37,456 bases of DNA from M55B167 sp046482825. GTDB taxonomy: Bacteria; Verrucomicrobiota; Kiritimatiellia; RFP12; UBA1067. The position numbers and the translations under genes were made by a program. Location: contig JAWOEI010000076.1 in NCBI GenBank assembly GCA_046482825.1, positions 1-37,456 on the forward strand. Direction: 5' to 3'. Within the stretch, counting starts at the first letter, position 1. Every line of letters begins with the position of its first letter. The notes below the pieces were generated by a model. That model saw only the letters and a list, made by a program, of their open reading frames with translations, was not told the origin of the DNA and searched no databases. Shown here one piece after another: positions 8,124-21,600 of this stretch.

Positions 8124-10163
8124 TTAACTGTTTTCCCGTTTTCTCTGCCAGTGGCGGAGAAGATAAGAATTACCCAGAATTATTTCGCAAATCAGCAGGA
8201 TCATAAGCAGGAAAAGTAAGAATCCGGTCAAGTCGCTGCCTCGCCGTGTATTACGGAGTTGCGGTTCAAGTGCGGCACCGGTTTTCAGCAGATTGACTTT
8301 TCCTTTTACAATTGATGTCAAACGGAGATGTCCAAGTGAGGCCAGCTCACTCTCTTTTGGTGCGGGATTCAGGGCGGTCATACGAGGAGACGCCCGTTCA
8401 GCCGTTACAAAACCTGGCCGCCAGGTCTCTGAAAAGACAGCTTCATCCCCTTCAACAGGCAAACTGAAGGATTTTCCGTTACTATGACCGACCTGCAAGT
8501 CCTTATCATCCTGATTCATTGCCCGCAAGCGCAAGAGACGGCCACACTCAACCCCGCTGTTACGTTGCGGGTCATGGGCGGCAAAGGTAAAGAGGTTTAT
8601 CATTGCAATAGGATAGGATTTCAATTCAGGCCAATTACTCATGTCACGCCGCGAGGAGAAAGCACAGACAATAAAATTCCCATCGCCAGCTTTTTCGACT
8701 GCCAGAACCGGTTGACCTCTGCTCTCAGCAAGGACCTCTGCTGAAGGTGATAGATTAAACGTGTAAAAACGCTGTCCCCTGAAAAGGTCCATCTGCAAAA
8801 GATCATTGAGAGCTGCCAGCGACCCTTTGAATGTAAGCCCGCTGAAATCGTTGTCCGCACGCGGACCGAATATCTTACTGATGCGTTCATCAGAGAAAGC
8901 CGCCAGCGTCTTCGTTCCAGTCTTAACGCCGGCAAAAATCATAACTGTGCCGCCACCTTGCATATAGCGGGTCAGGACGGAAGCGGCTTCAGTGTCGAGA
9001 GGCAGTGGATTGGAAAGTACAACAACATGATATTCCTCAAGCTGTTTTAATGACAACTCCTGAACAAAACCCGGTTCCGTCAAAATTCCATTGACAGCAC
9101 CGCCATGATCGGGATCAAGTGCTACCTTTAGAAAATAATACGGCCTCACCCGGCTCAGAACATCACTCTCAAGCAACAGCACACGTATGTTCTCGCTTAC
9201 ATTCAAAGCAAAACGGCGACTGTTATCCATTGGCAGATTACGATCATTGATCCGCACCTCTCCCGAAATATAACCCGCCTTGACCGGGACCATTTCAAAT
9301 TGTCCTTCGGCGATGTCACCTGACAGGACTTTCAGGTTTACACTGTTGATCTTCTCACCATCGATCAGTAACGCGACCTCAGTCTCACAGTCCTTCCGTC
9401 CATAATTGCGAATGGCGTACGGTATAGTCATAGGCTTGCCGACCATGCGTGGACGGCTTGTAAGCGTAATACTTTCAACAGCGACATTATCCTCACTCCC
9501 TGAAACCGGAAGGAAGTACAGACGTAAACCCTGCACGTCATCCATATCAACTGCTTTGGATGACGCCTGGTTCCGCTGAAAATCCGATATGACGAATATC
9601 TCCCGGTTGGGATTAGCACCTTTTTCAAAAACAGCGGCCGCCTGTTTGAATGCTGCGCTGAAAGAACCGGCGGCCGCTGTCACGTGCGATTCCTCCAGTA
9701 ACTGCTGTACGACTGGACGCCGTCGCGTCAGATCAATTCCGCGACGACCGGAAATAAAGACCAATGCTACCGCGTCACCGTCAGAAAGAGTGTTCAATAT
9801 TTCCCGGGCCTTGCGCACTCCCAACTCATAGGCACTCTCGCCGGACGCCAGTTTTCTATCCATCGAAAGGGTATCATCCAGGACAACAACAACATCGGAG
9901 CGGGCTGCAAAAGCATATGGCATACGCTGGAACATCATCCTCGCCAGAGCCAGCACCAGGAAAAGCAACGCCAATGTACGCACCAGCAACAGGAGCAATT
10001 CACGTAAGCGGCGTCTGTGAGCAAGGTAACGCTTATTCTGCTGAAAATACTGCAGGGTTGAGAAAGGAATTTTCGCCTTGCGTCTCTTAAAAAAGAGATG
10101 CATCAGAATCGGCAGGGGAACGACTAAAAGTCCCCATAAAAATATCGGATTGCCAAAAGTCAT
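8124..10163 (-). CDS. BatA-like VWA membrane protein
   Basis: The protein has 679 residues. The N-terminus (FGNPIFLWGLLVVPLPILMHLF) is the typical aerotolerance-regulator/BatA N-terminal helix, followed by a basic loop and a second helix at about 56-76. A VWA domain starts at about residue 90. Its MIDAS motif is DDTLS (Asp96, Thr98, Ser100), so Thr replaces the first Ser, and I see no clean GGT motif. FVISDF supplies the later Asp. Metal binding may therefore be weaker than in the neighbouring VWA protein. A glutamine-amidotransferase-like segment follows, and a last membrane helix lies near the C-terminus (FLLFLLMILLICEIILG). The ATG overlaps the TGA of the truncated four-helix-bundle ORF (ATGA), and no Shine-Dalgarno sequence is visible, so translation may depend on coupling. 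Confidence 0.85.
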   Translation of the reverse strand: MTFGNPIFLWGLLVVPLPILMHLFFKRRKAKIPFSTLQYFQQNKRYLAHRRRLRELLLLLVRTLALLFLVLALARMMFQRMPYAFAARSDVVVVLDDTLSMDRKLASGESAYELGVRKAREILNTLSDGDAVALVFISGRRGIDLTRRRPVVQQLLEESHVTAAAGSFSAAFKQAAAVFEKGANPNREIFVISDFQRNQASSKAVDMDDVQGLRLYFLPVSGSEDNVAVESITLTSRPRMVGKPMTIPYAIRNYGRKDCETEVALLIDGEKINSVNLKVLSGDIAEGQFEMVPVKAGYISGEVRINDRNLPMDNSRRFALNVSENIRVLLLESDVLSRVRPYYFLKVALDPDHGGAVNGILTEPGFVQELSLKQLEEYHVVVLSNPLPLDTEAASVLTRYMQGGGTVMIFAGVKTGTKTLAAFSDERISKIFGPRADNDFSGLTFKGSLAALNDLLQMDLFRGQRFYTFNLSPSAEVLAESRGQPVLAVEKAGDGNFIVCAFSSRRDMSNWPELKSYPIAMINLFTFAAHDPQRNSGVECGRLLRLRAMNQDDKDLQVGHSNGKSFSLPVEGDEAVFSETWRPGFVTAERASPRMTALNPAPKESELASLGHLRLTSIVKGKVNLLKTGAALEPQLRNTRRGSDLTGFLLFLLMILLICEIILGNSYLLRHWQRKRENS

Positions 10164-10408
10164 TTGAGAAGGTTGTTAGGCTGTAGGTGTTTAGGATTTA
10201 CGATGCGAACGAATAAGTGCACATATTCGCTATGGCTGTCGCGGGCACAGCCTTCCACAATATTAGACGGCACTGATACCGCCGCCCGTCTCATTTGAGA
10301 TGTCAATCCATACATCTCCTCTTTTGGAAAAGAGCCTGTCATTTTATAAGTCGCTAAAGCCGCTTGATCAGCAAGTTCAAAAGCCCGAAGCTTTGAATGA
10401 TCTCTCAT
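10160..10408 (-). pseudogene. Truncated four-helix-bundle (S23/23S rRNA IVS-type) protein
   Basis: The reading frame has 82 residues. Residues 1-66 match the four-helix-bundle family, with the conserved FPKEEMYGLTSQMRRAAVS and SNIVEG motifs. Complete members are about 115-120 residues. Here the similarity stops at HLFVRIV, and the last 15 residues (NPKHLQPNN...) are translated from a dispersed repeat. The last two helices are missing. The frame still has a good start region, and its stop overlaps the start of the VWA gene as ATGA. The ORF is bracketed by inverted copies of an 18-bp repeat (10176-10195 and 10437-10454), so it looks like a mobile cassette that inserted and lost its 3' end. It may survive only as a translated leader. 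Confidence 0.75.
10176..10195. repeat. Family D inverted repeat, left arm
   Basis: TTAGGCTGTAGGTGTTTAGG, inverted relative to the copy at 10437-10454. It lies inside the 3' end of the truncated four-helix-bundle ORF. The same sequence occurs at 12631-12650. Confidence 0.85.
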
Positions 10409-10434
10409 TGGATTTCTCCTTGTTTGATTTATAA

Positions 10435-10482
10435 CTTAAACACCTACAGCCTAAACCCCTAAACACCTGCGGCAGAGCCGCT
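10435..10482. repeat. Family D repeat, right arm with terminal GCGGC hairpin
   Basis: It contains TAAACACCTACAGCCTAA, a second AAACACC copy, and then the small palindrome GCGGCAGAGCCGC. Together these run directly to the stop codon of the DUF58 gene. The same arrangement (repeat, GCGGC-AAA-GCCGC, stop codon) occurs after the DUF4159 gene at 12863-12910. Confidence 0.85.
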
Positions 10483-11407
10483 AAAACATCTTCTCCCTCT
10501 TGTGGAAATAGGCGAGAAGGGCATGATCAAAAGCAGTTCCGGTGTCAAGTGATTCAAAGGTGATTTTCATGCGGCCGCAGAGCTGCTTCATACGGGCGAT
10601 AGAGCTGTTCAATTCCTCCAGATAGGATGCGCGGCAATCCTCGCTCTCCACTTCCAGGGTTTCTCCTGTCTCCATGTCATGAAATTCAATCAGTCCTCGG
10701 AAAGGAAAATCAGTTTCCCTGGGATCAAGCACCTGAAAAAGAATCACTTCGCAGTTCTTATGCTGAAAATGGCGCAGACTTCTCAGAAACTCGGGATCGG
10801 GATCAAAAAAATCAGAAAAGACGATGACGATGGATCTGCGTTTGACCTCCTCTGCAATCCGGTGAAAACAGGGAGCGGCGTCTGACCGCCCGTCAGGGGT
10901 CAGGCTTTCGAGCTGCGCTAACAGACTCAGCATGTGAAGCCGTGAACACTGAGCAGGAAAATACTCCTGGATGGCATCAGTATAAGTGAAAAGGCCGACA
11001 GCATCTTTCTGACGATGCATCAGGTAGATAAAAGCGGCAGCAAGATAACAGGCATAGTTGAACTTATGACACCTGGGTGCGCCGAAGCCCATAGAACCGG
11101 ATTTGTCGAGCACAATATAGGTTCGCGTATTGGTTTCATCCTCGAACTGCTTCACATAATAGCGGTCGGTACGGGCATAGGCCAGCCAATCCACATATTT
11201 GACAGAATCTCCGGGACAATACTTGCGATACTCGGAAAATTCCGAGGAAAATCCGTGATACGGTGACCGATGCAATCCGGTCAGGGTGCCTTCAACCATC
11301 GTCCGCGCCACCATCTCGATATTTCTGAGCGCATCAAGTGTGCGTGGGGTCAGATATGCGGTAGAGTGCCCCTTTTTTCTATCTTTCTTATCCGCCATTT
11401 TCTCCAA
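10481..11407 (-). CDS. DUF58 domain-containing protein
   Basis: The protein has 308 residues from the TTG at 11407. The DUF58 hallmark is present: RKYCPGDSVKYVDWLAYART (about 61-80) followed by a VWA-like MIDAS, DKSGS (Asp101). DUF58 proteins are usually partners of MoxR ATPases and lie next to them, as here. Two starts are possible. The TTG has AAGG 9 nt upstream. An in-frame ATG at 11398 has GGAG only 3 nt away, so I prefer the TTG but not strongly. There is no membrane helix, so a cytoplasmic or peripheral location is likely. The gap to moxR (11408-11596) is filled by a near-perfect inverted repeat. Confidence 0.9.
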   Translation of the reverse strand: MEKMADKKDRKKGHSTAYLTPRTLDALRNIEMVARTMVEGTLTGLHRSPYHGFSSEFSEYRKYCPGDSVKYVDWLAYARTDRYYVKQFEDETNTRTYIVLDKSGSMGFGAPRCHKFNYACYLAAAFIYLMHRQKDAVGLFTYTDAIQEYFPAQCSRLHMLSLLAQLESLTPDGRSDAAPCFHRIAEEVKRRSIVIVFSDFFDPDPEFLRSLRHFQHKNCEVILFQVLDPRETDFPFRGLIEFHDMETGETLEVESEDCRASYLEELNSSIARMKQLCGRMKITFESLDTGTAFDHALLAYFHKREKMF

Positions 11408-11430
11408 TCAAAATTACCTTAAAAAAAAAT

Positions 11431-11571
11431 TTATCCGCAGATTACGCAGATTGCGCAGATTTTAATGTTCCTGCAATTCAAAAACACCGTCTTCTGCCAT
11501 CACGTTTAACTCATAAGAATTAATAAATCGTCAACTGAATCTGCACAATCTGCGTAATCTGCGGAAGATAA
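11431..11571. repeat. Family C inverted-repeat element
   Basis: The left arm is at 11431-11460 (core ATCCGCAGATTACGCAGATT) and the right arm at 11539-11571 (core AATCTGCGTAATCTGCGGA). The arms are inverted copies that agree over about 26 bases, with an AT-rich centre of about 78 bp. The element occupies the gap between the moxR and DUF58 genes and could form a cruciform or a stable RNA hairpin in the operon transcript. Confidence 0.85.
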
Positions 11572-11596
11572 TCAATGAAAGTAGTGATCTAACAAA

Positions 11597-12604
<1,008 letters not shown>

Positions 12605-15600
12605 ATCATTTCCTCTAGGTTAATAGGGGTTTAGGCTGTAGGTGTTTAGGTGGTTGCAGATTATTTACCAAAGGGCTAAATATAAAAGACAAACTTAAGA
12701 CCTGAAACTATACATATCAAAACCATAAGCCCGGCAGGGCGCAATATTCCACTGACCATTTTTTATCTCCTGACATTTCGCACTTACAGGGCTTATAACA
12801 AATCAACTTTTCCCCAGGTTTTCACCCTTGCTATCACACTAAGCCCTTTCAGTGCTATTCTCCCTAAACTCCTAAACACCTACAGCCTAAACACCTGCGG
12901 CAAAGCCGCTCAATGTGTCAGGCAATACGTCAGCATATTCGCACCGATCCGGAGAGAGTCCCCCGGTGCGTATCCAAAGGAAAGCGGATGATCATCCCCC
13001 TGCCATCCTGCAGCCATATCAAACGGGCTGTAAAAAATACGATCCTCTCCATCAATCTTTATACTCTCGATAACAGGCGATGCTAAAGACGGATACTTTG
13101 CCCTGGCGGCCAGCGTGAAATCAACCCTGTCCATTTTAAAGGGGCCCTCCTCAAACAAGGGGTGATCCGAAGGCACATTCTTAAAGCTGCTGCCGGAAAA
13201 CAGGGTGCCGATCTCGCGATACACCGCCTTGCCGAATTCCGAGAGTCCCAGTGAGTTGTCGATGATCAGATATCCGCCACCCTCCAGATACTTGCGCAAA
13301 GCACTGCGTTCCGAGTCATCCAGCTGGAAATCACTGATTCCGGAGAGATAAAGAAAGCTGTAATCCGCGAGCTGATCGGTATCCAGTCTGACGGTACGCA
13401 CCATATAGTTGGCTTTCACACTCAGATTGCGCTTCATAAAACGCAACAGATTGTTGGCTCCGCCCGGTTCGGTATTCCATACCCCACGGGTACGGATCTG
13501 AGCAAAAACAATCGGATCGCTATTATCACCGGCATCCTCAGACCGATAGACCAGAGTGCGGGCATGCGACTGCCCTACCCGGAAATAGCCCATCGAATAG
13601 GCAACCAGGTTCAACCCAAGACGGGTTGCGGAAGCTGAGTCATAATATTCAGCCTTCTTGATCAAATCAGGTCGTGTGTTGTCCCATCCGGCTCCCATAC
13701 CGTAAGCCGAAACAACTGCAGCGACACGTGAACCGATGTAGACAGCATCCAGCACCGGCATCTGCGCTTCCTTCGATTTCGTCTTCAGCTTTACGGTGTC
13801 ATCTACCATATGAAAAACGGGGTGATCCTCCGGCAGGCGGCGAATCTGCACTTCCGGCAGAATGCGTTTGAGTTCCGTCAAAGCGGACTTATAAAAGTAA
13901 GGCGATCCCACAACTGAGTCAAACCAGATCATGCCTCCGGAGAGCATATACTTGCGTAAGACTTCACGGTTGGCATCGGCCAGTTTAAGAGAACGTCCGC
14001 CGGAAAAATACAGAACCGGCATCTCGGCCGGAGTGGAATCAAACCCGTCAAGCGAAGTTGCCTGCACTTTGTAATCCATCCGCAGGTGCTTGTACACTGA
14101 ACGCAACAGCGACTGACAATCCGCTGGCACCATATTCCAGTCATAGACGCGCGTCACATGACCGTTCTCCCACTTGTAATCAAGATAGGAACCCCATATA
14201 ACCTTACCGATAAGAGTTGACGGACTTGGCGGTCGTTTCTTTTCAGAACGGCGTAACGGTGTGGCCGGGAGAGGCAGAGGAGGAAGGGCTTCCCCGCCCT
14301 GTCGCATCTGAGGCTTTGCCTTGGGAGGAAGTCCCACCGGACGCAGAAAATCATCCTCGTCCGCATACACAACCGACAGCATCAGAGCTGCGGCGGCAAA
14401 CATTAATAATTTCTGTTTCATGATTAACAACCTTGATTTATTAGAATTATATCACAAATAATGAAGTACATAACATTCCATATCAGTCCGATCTATCCTC
14501 TTAATTCTCCACTTCTGCCGGGATGCCAAATGCCGTTTGTGCGATTTGAGAACAGGCTCTGTTCATAGCGAGACAGGTAGCACGGGTTAGCGCGTTGCTG
14601 CCTTTGTTCACATGAAGACGCAATCTGTCACTAGACAAAAGCAGCAGTCGTCCCTGGACGCAAAGGTTAAAATAATGACCGTGGGGCTTGAAAAATGGCG
14701 GAAAATCATCGGGTTTTATCACACTACATCTCCCGCATCTTCTTTTCCATGCTCTTCGCCAGTTTGCGTGCTTCCAGTTCCTCGCGGCTCCAGGGACTCT
14801 CTTGCCGCAGAATATTTATTTGATGTTGCGCCTGTGCAAAACGATTCATATTCACGTACAAACGTGCAAGTTCCAGCCGCAGCTTCGGCGTATAAGTATC
14901 GTCAACCTCGGCAAGCAGGGCGCGTTGCAGACATACAACCGCTTTCTTCGGCTGATTGTTTCCGACAAGCGCCCGCACCTTCAAAAGGTTCATACGCGAT
15001 GATGCACGCTCCTCTGGCATATCCCATTCTATCATATCCACGACCTGAAGGCTCTCTCGATATAATTGCTGGCTCAAGAGATTCTGAAGACGGAAAAAGC
15101 GGCTGTTACTGTCGAAAACCACATCGCGCTTAAGTTCACCGTCTGCCACAGGCGATTTGTAACGAGCTACGGCTCTGTACATTTTTTCAGCTGTGGCGAA
15201 GTCGTCCAGCACCAGCGCAGTATCAGCCAGATAAATATCCAGCAGGCGCTGGTCACCAGTTCCGAGGTCACTTCGTTTTATCGAATTCTGAATCTCCCGG
15301 GCCTTCTCAGGCCTGTTCAGACATAGATTCAGCATACCGCTGTAATGAAGAGCTGCGAATGCACGAGCTTCGGGTTTTTTGACTTTTTCAAGAATCATTT
15401 TAAAACACTTTTCCGCCAGCTCATACTGCTCATCCACCTGTTGCACGCCGAGAGCCAGTTCTATCAGCACCTCATTCAGATCATCTTCGGAAATGCGCTC
15501 AACAGCAGCCAGTACTCTTGGAGCAAAGGCAGCAGCATCCGGTTCGCGCATAAAAAAGAACCAGCCTCGTGATATCAGAGCATAACCTTCCGGTTGAATG

Positions 15601-18600
15601 TCCAATTCCTTCTCCTGCTTTACAGCCTGTTCGATCAGGGCAATGGCCCTTTTGTCATCGCGTTCACTCTGTCCATAACGCGGCACAACATTAACAACCT
15701 GAGAGCAGATTGTTCTTTTCCCGCCACCGCTGATCCTGAGTTTAACCGGAAAATCTCCACGCCGGAAGACAAGATGTTTCACCTTTTTGCCTTTCCGTCG
15801 AACACCATCACCGAACTCCCACTCATAAACCGCATTTTTATCACCCATGTCCGTTGCTTCAAAAACCATTTCATGCAGGGCATGGTCGCGAATAGTCACC
15901 ATATAGCTGTTTTCCCAGATGAAATCCGCCTGCTTTTGTCCGTCGCGTTTTACCAAAGGCCCCACATAAGCATAAGCCGCCTGTGTAAACATATCCGGGC
16001 TGAAAACATAGTGCTCCTTATCCCCCGGTGCAACCATAGCTGCAATGGCATATGATGTCTTCCCGCTGTTGGCATGCAGGTATGTAAAACGACAGAGACC
16101 AGCTTTAAGATTCAAACTCCCCCTTTTACTGCCGTCCAGACCTTCTCTGACATCATGTTTTCCCGGCCAGGATGCAACTTCCTTATCATTGATCAACAGA
16201 AACGAAGCATCCGTCGATGCGGTACAGAATACGGTATTGCCGGGCTTGTCAATCACCAGAGTACCGTCGTAGCGATGAAGAGCACCGGCATTTGGGCCGA
16301 AGGGGTTGTAAGAAGAATAAACCCGGTCAGCAAACCCAGCCCCTTGGAAAGTCGCTTCTTTCCAGAGCTCATTGAACTGAGCTGAAGACTTCACCTCACA
16401 GCCGTCATAACTGCGCGTCTCCTGTCGTAATCCCGTAATGGGAAACGGTCCACCCGGTCCGGGAAGTTCCTGTCTGGAGGACGGGTAGAGAAAAAGCGAC
16501 TCACCGGAAACTCCGTTGAAATAAATGCTGACCTGACTGCCCATACGATTGAGCAGATAAAAAGAGCGGGGTTTGTCCTTTGCATCAAACAGAGAAAAAC
16601 CTTTAAACCTGTCGTCCATAAAAACAGTTGTGGTAACGCAAACAGGCAATTCTCCATCACCTTCAACCTTCAGCTTCCTGCGGCAAGGCGCATCCTGCAG
16701 GTGCCAAGCCGCATACAGATCAAATGCTGACAGAAGACCGGCAGAGAGGATGAACAAAATATTACGGACAACCGCTTTCATGATAAAAGTCCTGTCCCCT
16801 GATGGAAGAAAGAAGAAGAAAAGGACTACCCCCCCAGCTGTTAATATAACGTTATTATACACCTGCCTGCAAAAAAAACAAGAGCGGATTAGAGAGCATT
16901 GCGATGCAGGAATTAAAATATTTAGGTTGCAGGGATTCAGCGCGAACCCGCCGGGTCAGGGACCCGGCCTACAGATACGTAGCGAACCCGCCGGGTCAGG
17001 GACCCGGCCTACAGATACGCAGCCACTTGATGTGAGTGCAGTCTCAAACCAGGATTAGGTCTTCATCGGAGAGCAATGCTCTGCAATCCCTGAACACCTG
17101 CAGCCTGCTACAATTCCGCATCAGGCGGGAGTGTAGGTAAAATCCATGCCGCGGGCTGCTTTCACTTCATCGGGACGGCTGATGTTGGTTGTGATCGGGG
17201 CGGCTTTGAGTGAATCCGGATCCGATTCCGCCAGCCCGGCTATTTCACGCATAGCCGCTATGAAAGCATCAAGAGTCTCTTTGCTCTCTGTCTCGGTCGG
17301 TTCAATCATCATCGCTTCCCTGACAATCAGCGGGAAGTATATCGTAGGAGGATGAAAACCGCGGTCAATGAGCCCCTTGGCAATATCCAGTGCATTAACA
17401 CCGTTTTTCATCTGTTTTTCAGCAGAGAGCACAAATTCATGCATACACTTCACATCATAGGGAAGATTGTAGCAATCCCTGAGATTTTTCATCAGATAAT
17501 TAGCATTGAGAACAGCATTTTCACTGACTTCCCTAAGTCCATCCCTGCCAAGAACAAGAATATAGGCATAAGCACGCAGACAAACGAGAAAATTTCCGTA
17601 GAAAGGGGCAATATAACCTATTGATTTAGGAAAATCGTAATCCAGCGAAAAGGTGCTGTCCTGACGTTTAATCACGCGTGATACCGGAAGATATTCGACC
17701 AGATTTTCCCGTACACAGACCGGCCCTGAACCGGGACCGCCACATCCATGCGGCGTGGCAAAGGTTTTATGCAGGTTGATATGCATCACATCAATGCCCG
17801 CATCGCCTGGACGGAACTGCCCTAAAACGGCATTCAGATTGGCCCCGTCGTAATAAACCAGAGCATCATGCCTGTGCGCAAGTTCCACGACCTTGTCAAC
17901 ATCGCTGTTGAAAATTCCGAGCGTATTTGGATTTGTCAGCATTATGCCAGCCGTCTGATCATTGATCATCTTTTCCAGAGCCCTTATATCCAGCATCCCG
18001 GTTGCGGTGTCGGTAGGCACAGGCCTGGTCATAAATCCGGCTATGGACGCACTTGCAGGATTGGTTCCGTGGGCTTCATCGGGAATGAGAATTTCTGTGC
18101 GTTTATTACCTTTATCCCTGTGGTAAGCCGCAATCAGCATCATACCGGTAAGCTCACCATGAGCACCCGCCAGGGGCTGCAGTGTACAGGCTTTCATACC
18201 CGATATTTCACAGAGAAGGCGCTCAAGTTCATAGACAATCTTCAGCCCCCCCTGAGTAAGCATACCGCCATAACGCAACTGGGGAAGAAACGGATGCAGA
18301 CCGGCAAATCCGTCGAGTGCAGCCACTTTCTCACATATCTTGGGATTGTATTTCATGGTGCAGGACCCCAACGGATAAAAACCGCTGTCCACCCCGAAAT
18401 TATGATTGGACAGAGCCGTAAAATGACGCATCACATCCAGCTCGGAAAGCTCAGGCAGCTCTGCGGGAGATTCCCGCAGAAAGGATGAAGGTATGCCGCA
18501 TTTATCGTCGATTCCAGCTTCGGGCTCAGGCAGGCTGACCCCTTTACGACCTTTAACAGACTTTTCAAAAATCAGTTTCACAGTACATTCTCCAGATTCT

Positions 18601-21600
18601 CCGCCAGAGTGCAGATTTCATACTTGGTACGCATTTCAGTAACAGCCACCAGAAGGTAGTTTTCCATCCCCTTGTAAAACCGTCCCAGAGGAAGCCCGGG
18701 AGCAATACCCCTCTCCACAAGCTCCCCGGCAACATCGCCGGCATCCCTGGGAAGCAGAGCGGTAAACTCATTGAAGGTCGGACTGCTTTCCATCACTCTG
18801 ACCCCGGGAATCTGCTTGAAGCGTTTTTTTGCAAACTCCGATTTGGCATGACACAACGCGGCCACTTTACGCAGACCGTATTTTCCCATCAGGCTCAGAT
18901 AAACATGTGCCCTCAGGGCACACAGTGCCTCATTGGTGCAGATATTGGAAATAGCTTTCTCGCGACGGATATGCTGTTCACGTGCCTGCAGGGTGAGAAC
19001 GTAGCAGTCTTTCCCGTTTTTATCAACCGTACGTCCCGCAATACGCCCCGGCATCTTGCGAACGAGTTTTTTCGTAGTTGCAAGAAACCCCAGATAGGGC
19101 CCACCGAAGCCAAGAGGAATGCCCAATGACTGCCCCTCTCCCGTGGCAATATCCACGCCTGTCCCGCCCGGGGTCTTAAGCATGGCCATAGCTGTGGGAT
19201 AAACAGACTGAATAACAAGAATACCGCGCTTGTGACACTCCTCCACGATATCGGTGTGATCATCAACCACACCGAAAAAGTTCGGGTTCTGCAGGATAAC
19301 AGCCGCTGTATTGTCACAAAGTGCCTGTTTAATATTTACCCGGTCAGACTGACCATGCGTCACTTCGACTTTAGTAAACTTGATATCCAGATTCGCTGTG
19401 TAGGAATAAAGCATCTTGCAATACACCGGATTGACACCGCCATCAACAACAATTCTCTCACGCCCGGTTGCATTAAGAGCCATCTGGCAGGCTTCATGAA
19501 GAGCAGTTCCCCCGTCATAGACCGATGCATTGGATGCATACATTCCGGTTAATCGGCATATTTGGGTCTGATATTCATAAATTGCCTGCAAGGTGCCCTG
19601 GGACAGCTCTGGCTGATAGGGAGTGTAAGCGGTATAAAATTCGCTTCTCATACTTGCGGCATCAACCGCTGCGGGAATAAAATGTTCATAGAAACCCCCG
19701 CCCAGGAAACAGGTCAGATGGGAATAATTACGCCCGGCAACCGACCTTATGTAATTATACACTTCCATCTCGCTCATGCTGTCCGGAAGTTCGAATGACT
19801 TCGCCCTGAGTCTATCAGGTATATCGTCAAACAACTCCTTCATTGAGGAGAATCCACAGGAACGGAGCATCTCCGCCTGCTGCTCAACGGTGTTGGCAAC
19901 AAAACTCATAAAATGCGCACCTTTCAATATTTATGATTCTTTGTAAATCCTGATGCGATTAAAATTTGAAAATTGATTATTTTAACAAATTGCATTGTAA
20001 GCAGCGGCATCCATCAGGCCATCCAGCTGAGTTAGATCAACCCCCTTAAGCTTCAGAATCCAGCCTTCACCATAAGGATCATTGTTGACCAACTCCGGTG
20101 CATCCTCCAGGGCATCATTGATCTCGGCAATCTCGCCGTCCACGGGCGCGTAAACTTCACTTGCGGCTTTGACCGACTCCAACACCGCACATTCATCCCC
20201 CTGTTTCAACGCTTTGCCTACAGCCCTCGGATCTATGAAGGTCATATCGCCCAGAGAGCTCTGGGCATACCCGGTAATTCCCACGACAGCAAGCTCACCG
20301 TCAGTTTTAATCCACTCATGTGATTTTGTGTATTTTCTGTCATCCGGTGTCATATCATTCTCCTTTAATTTGATTGTTGCTACACTGTTGTTCTCACGCA
20401 AAGGCGCAAAGCAGCAAAGGTCATTACTACGTATCTTGGCTATGTTGTTTTCAGACAGGATAACAAAATCAGCAGGATTAGGTTCTTCACCGAAGGGCAA
20501 AATCCCGCCATGCGGGATTGGTCGTTAGCAACATGTTGTCGAAGGAAGACTGAATCTTGTAAATCCTGCTATCCCGTCAAAAAACATTTAAAGAAAATCC
20601 TTGATTCTGCAACGGGCGGTTGCATTTTTATAAAAGGGAGTTGCAACCACTTCGCCATCCAGTTCACAACGAGCGCTTTTGAGTTTAAGTCTGTTACCCG
20701 GATCAGCACAGGCAGGATTCACATAGCCTAGGGCAATGGCTGAGCCGACGGACGGAGCAAAACTTCCGCTGGTTACAGTGCCGACCTTCACGCCTGATAC
20801 ATCCAGAATGTCATCGCCATGTCGGGCCGCGCGACGTCCCTGCAACTGTATACCGACCAGCTTTGACTGCCTAAGTGAATCATCTGTTACAATATCCGCT
20901 CCGATATAATTCTTATTTCTGGAGACAGAACGCTCCAAACCGGATTCTCCCGCATTACGATCAGGAGACAACTCATGTCCGTAAAGCGGCATTCCCATCT
21001 CAAGCCGCAGTGTATCACGCGCTCCTAAACCGGCAGGCACAGCGCCGAGCTGCATACACGCCTTCCAGAAGTTTTCGGCCAGAGCCGGATCAAGATATAT
21101 TTCAAATCCCATCTCGCCAGTATATCCGGTGCGGCTGACAAGAACATCAATGCCATTATACCGATTACGCATAAAATGATAAAACTTCAGATTCTCAACG
21201 CCTGATTCCAGAATCTGCTCAATAATTTCCGGTGATCCAGGCCCCTGGAGATCTATTTTCGCCGTTTTTGCGCTGATATCCTCTATCCGGCAACTGCCAT
21301 CCGAAAGATGAGACCTGATCCACTGCAGATCGTTGACGCAGGTGCTGGCATTGACAACCAGCATAAACGATTCTGGACTTCGGCGGTAAACCAGCAAATC
21401 ATCAACCACGCCACCTTCCGGATTACACATCATGCCGTAGCGGCATTGTCCTTCAGCCATGGAGGTGATATCACAACTCACCAGGTTCTCGAGATCGAAA
21501 AGAGCTTCTTCACCTTTGACAAGGAACTCACCCATATGATCCGTATCGAACAGGGCCGCCCTGGAGCGGCAGGCTTCATGTTCCCTGATTATGCCTGAAT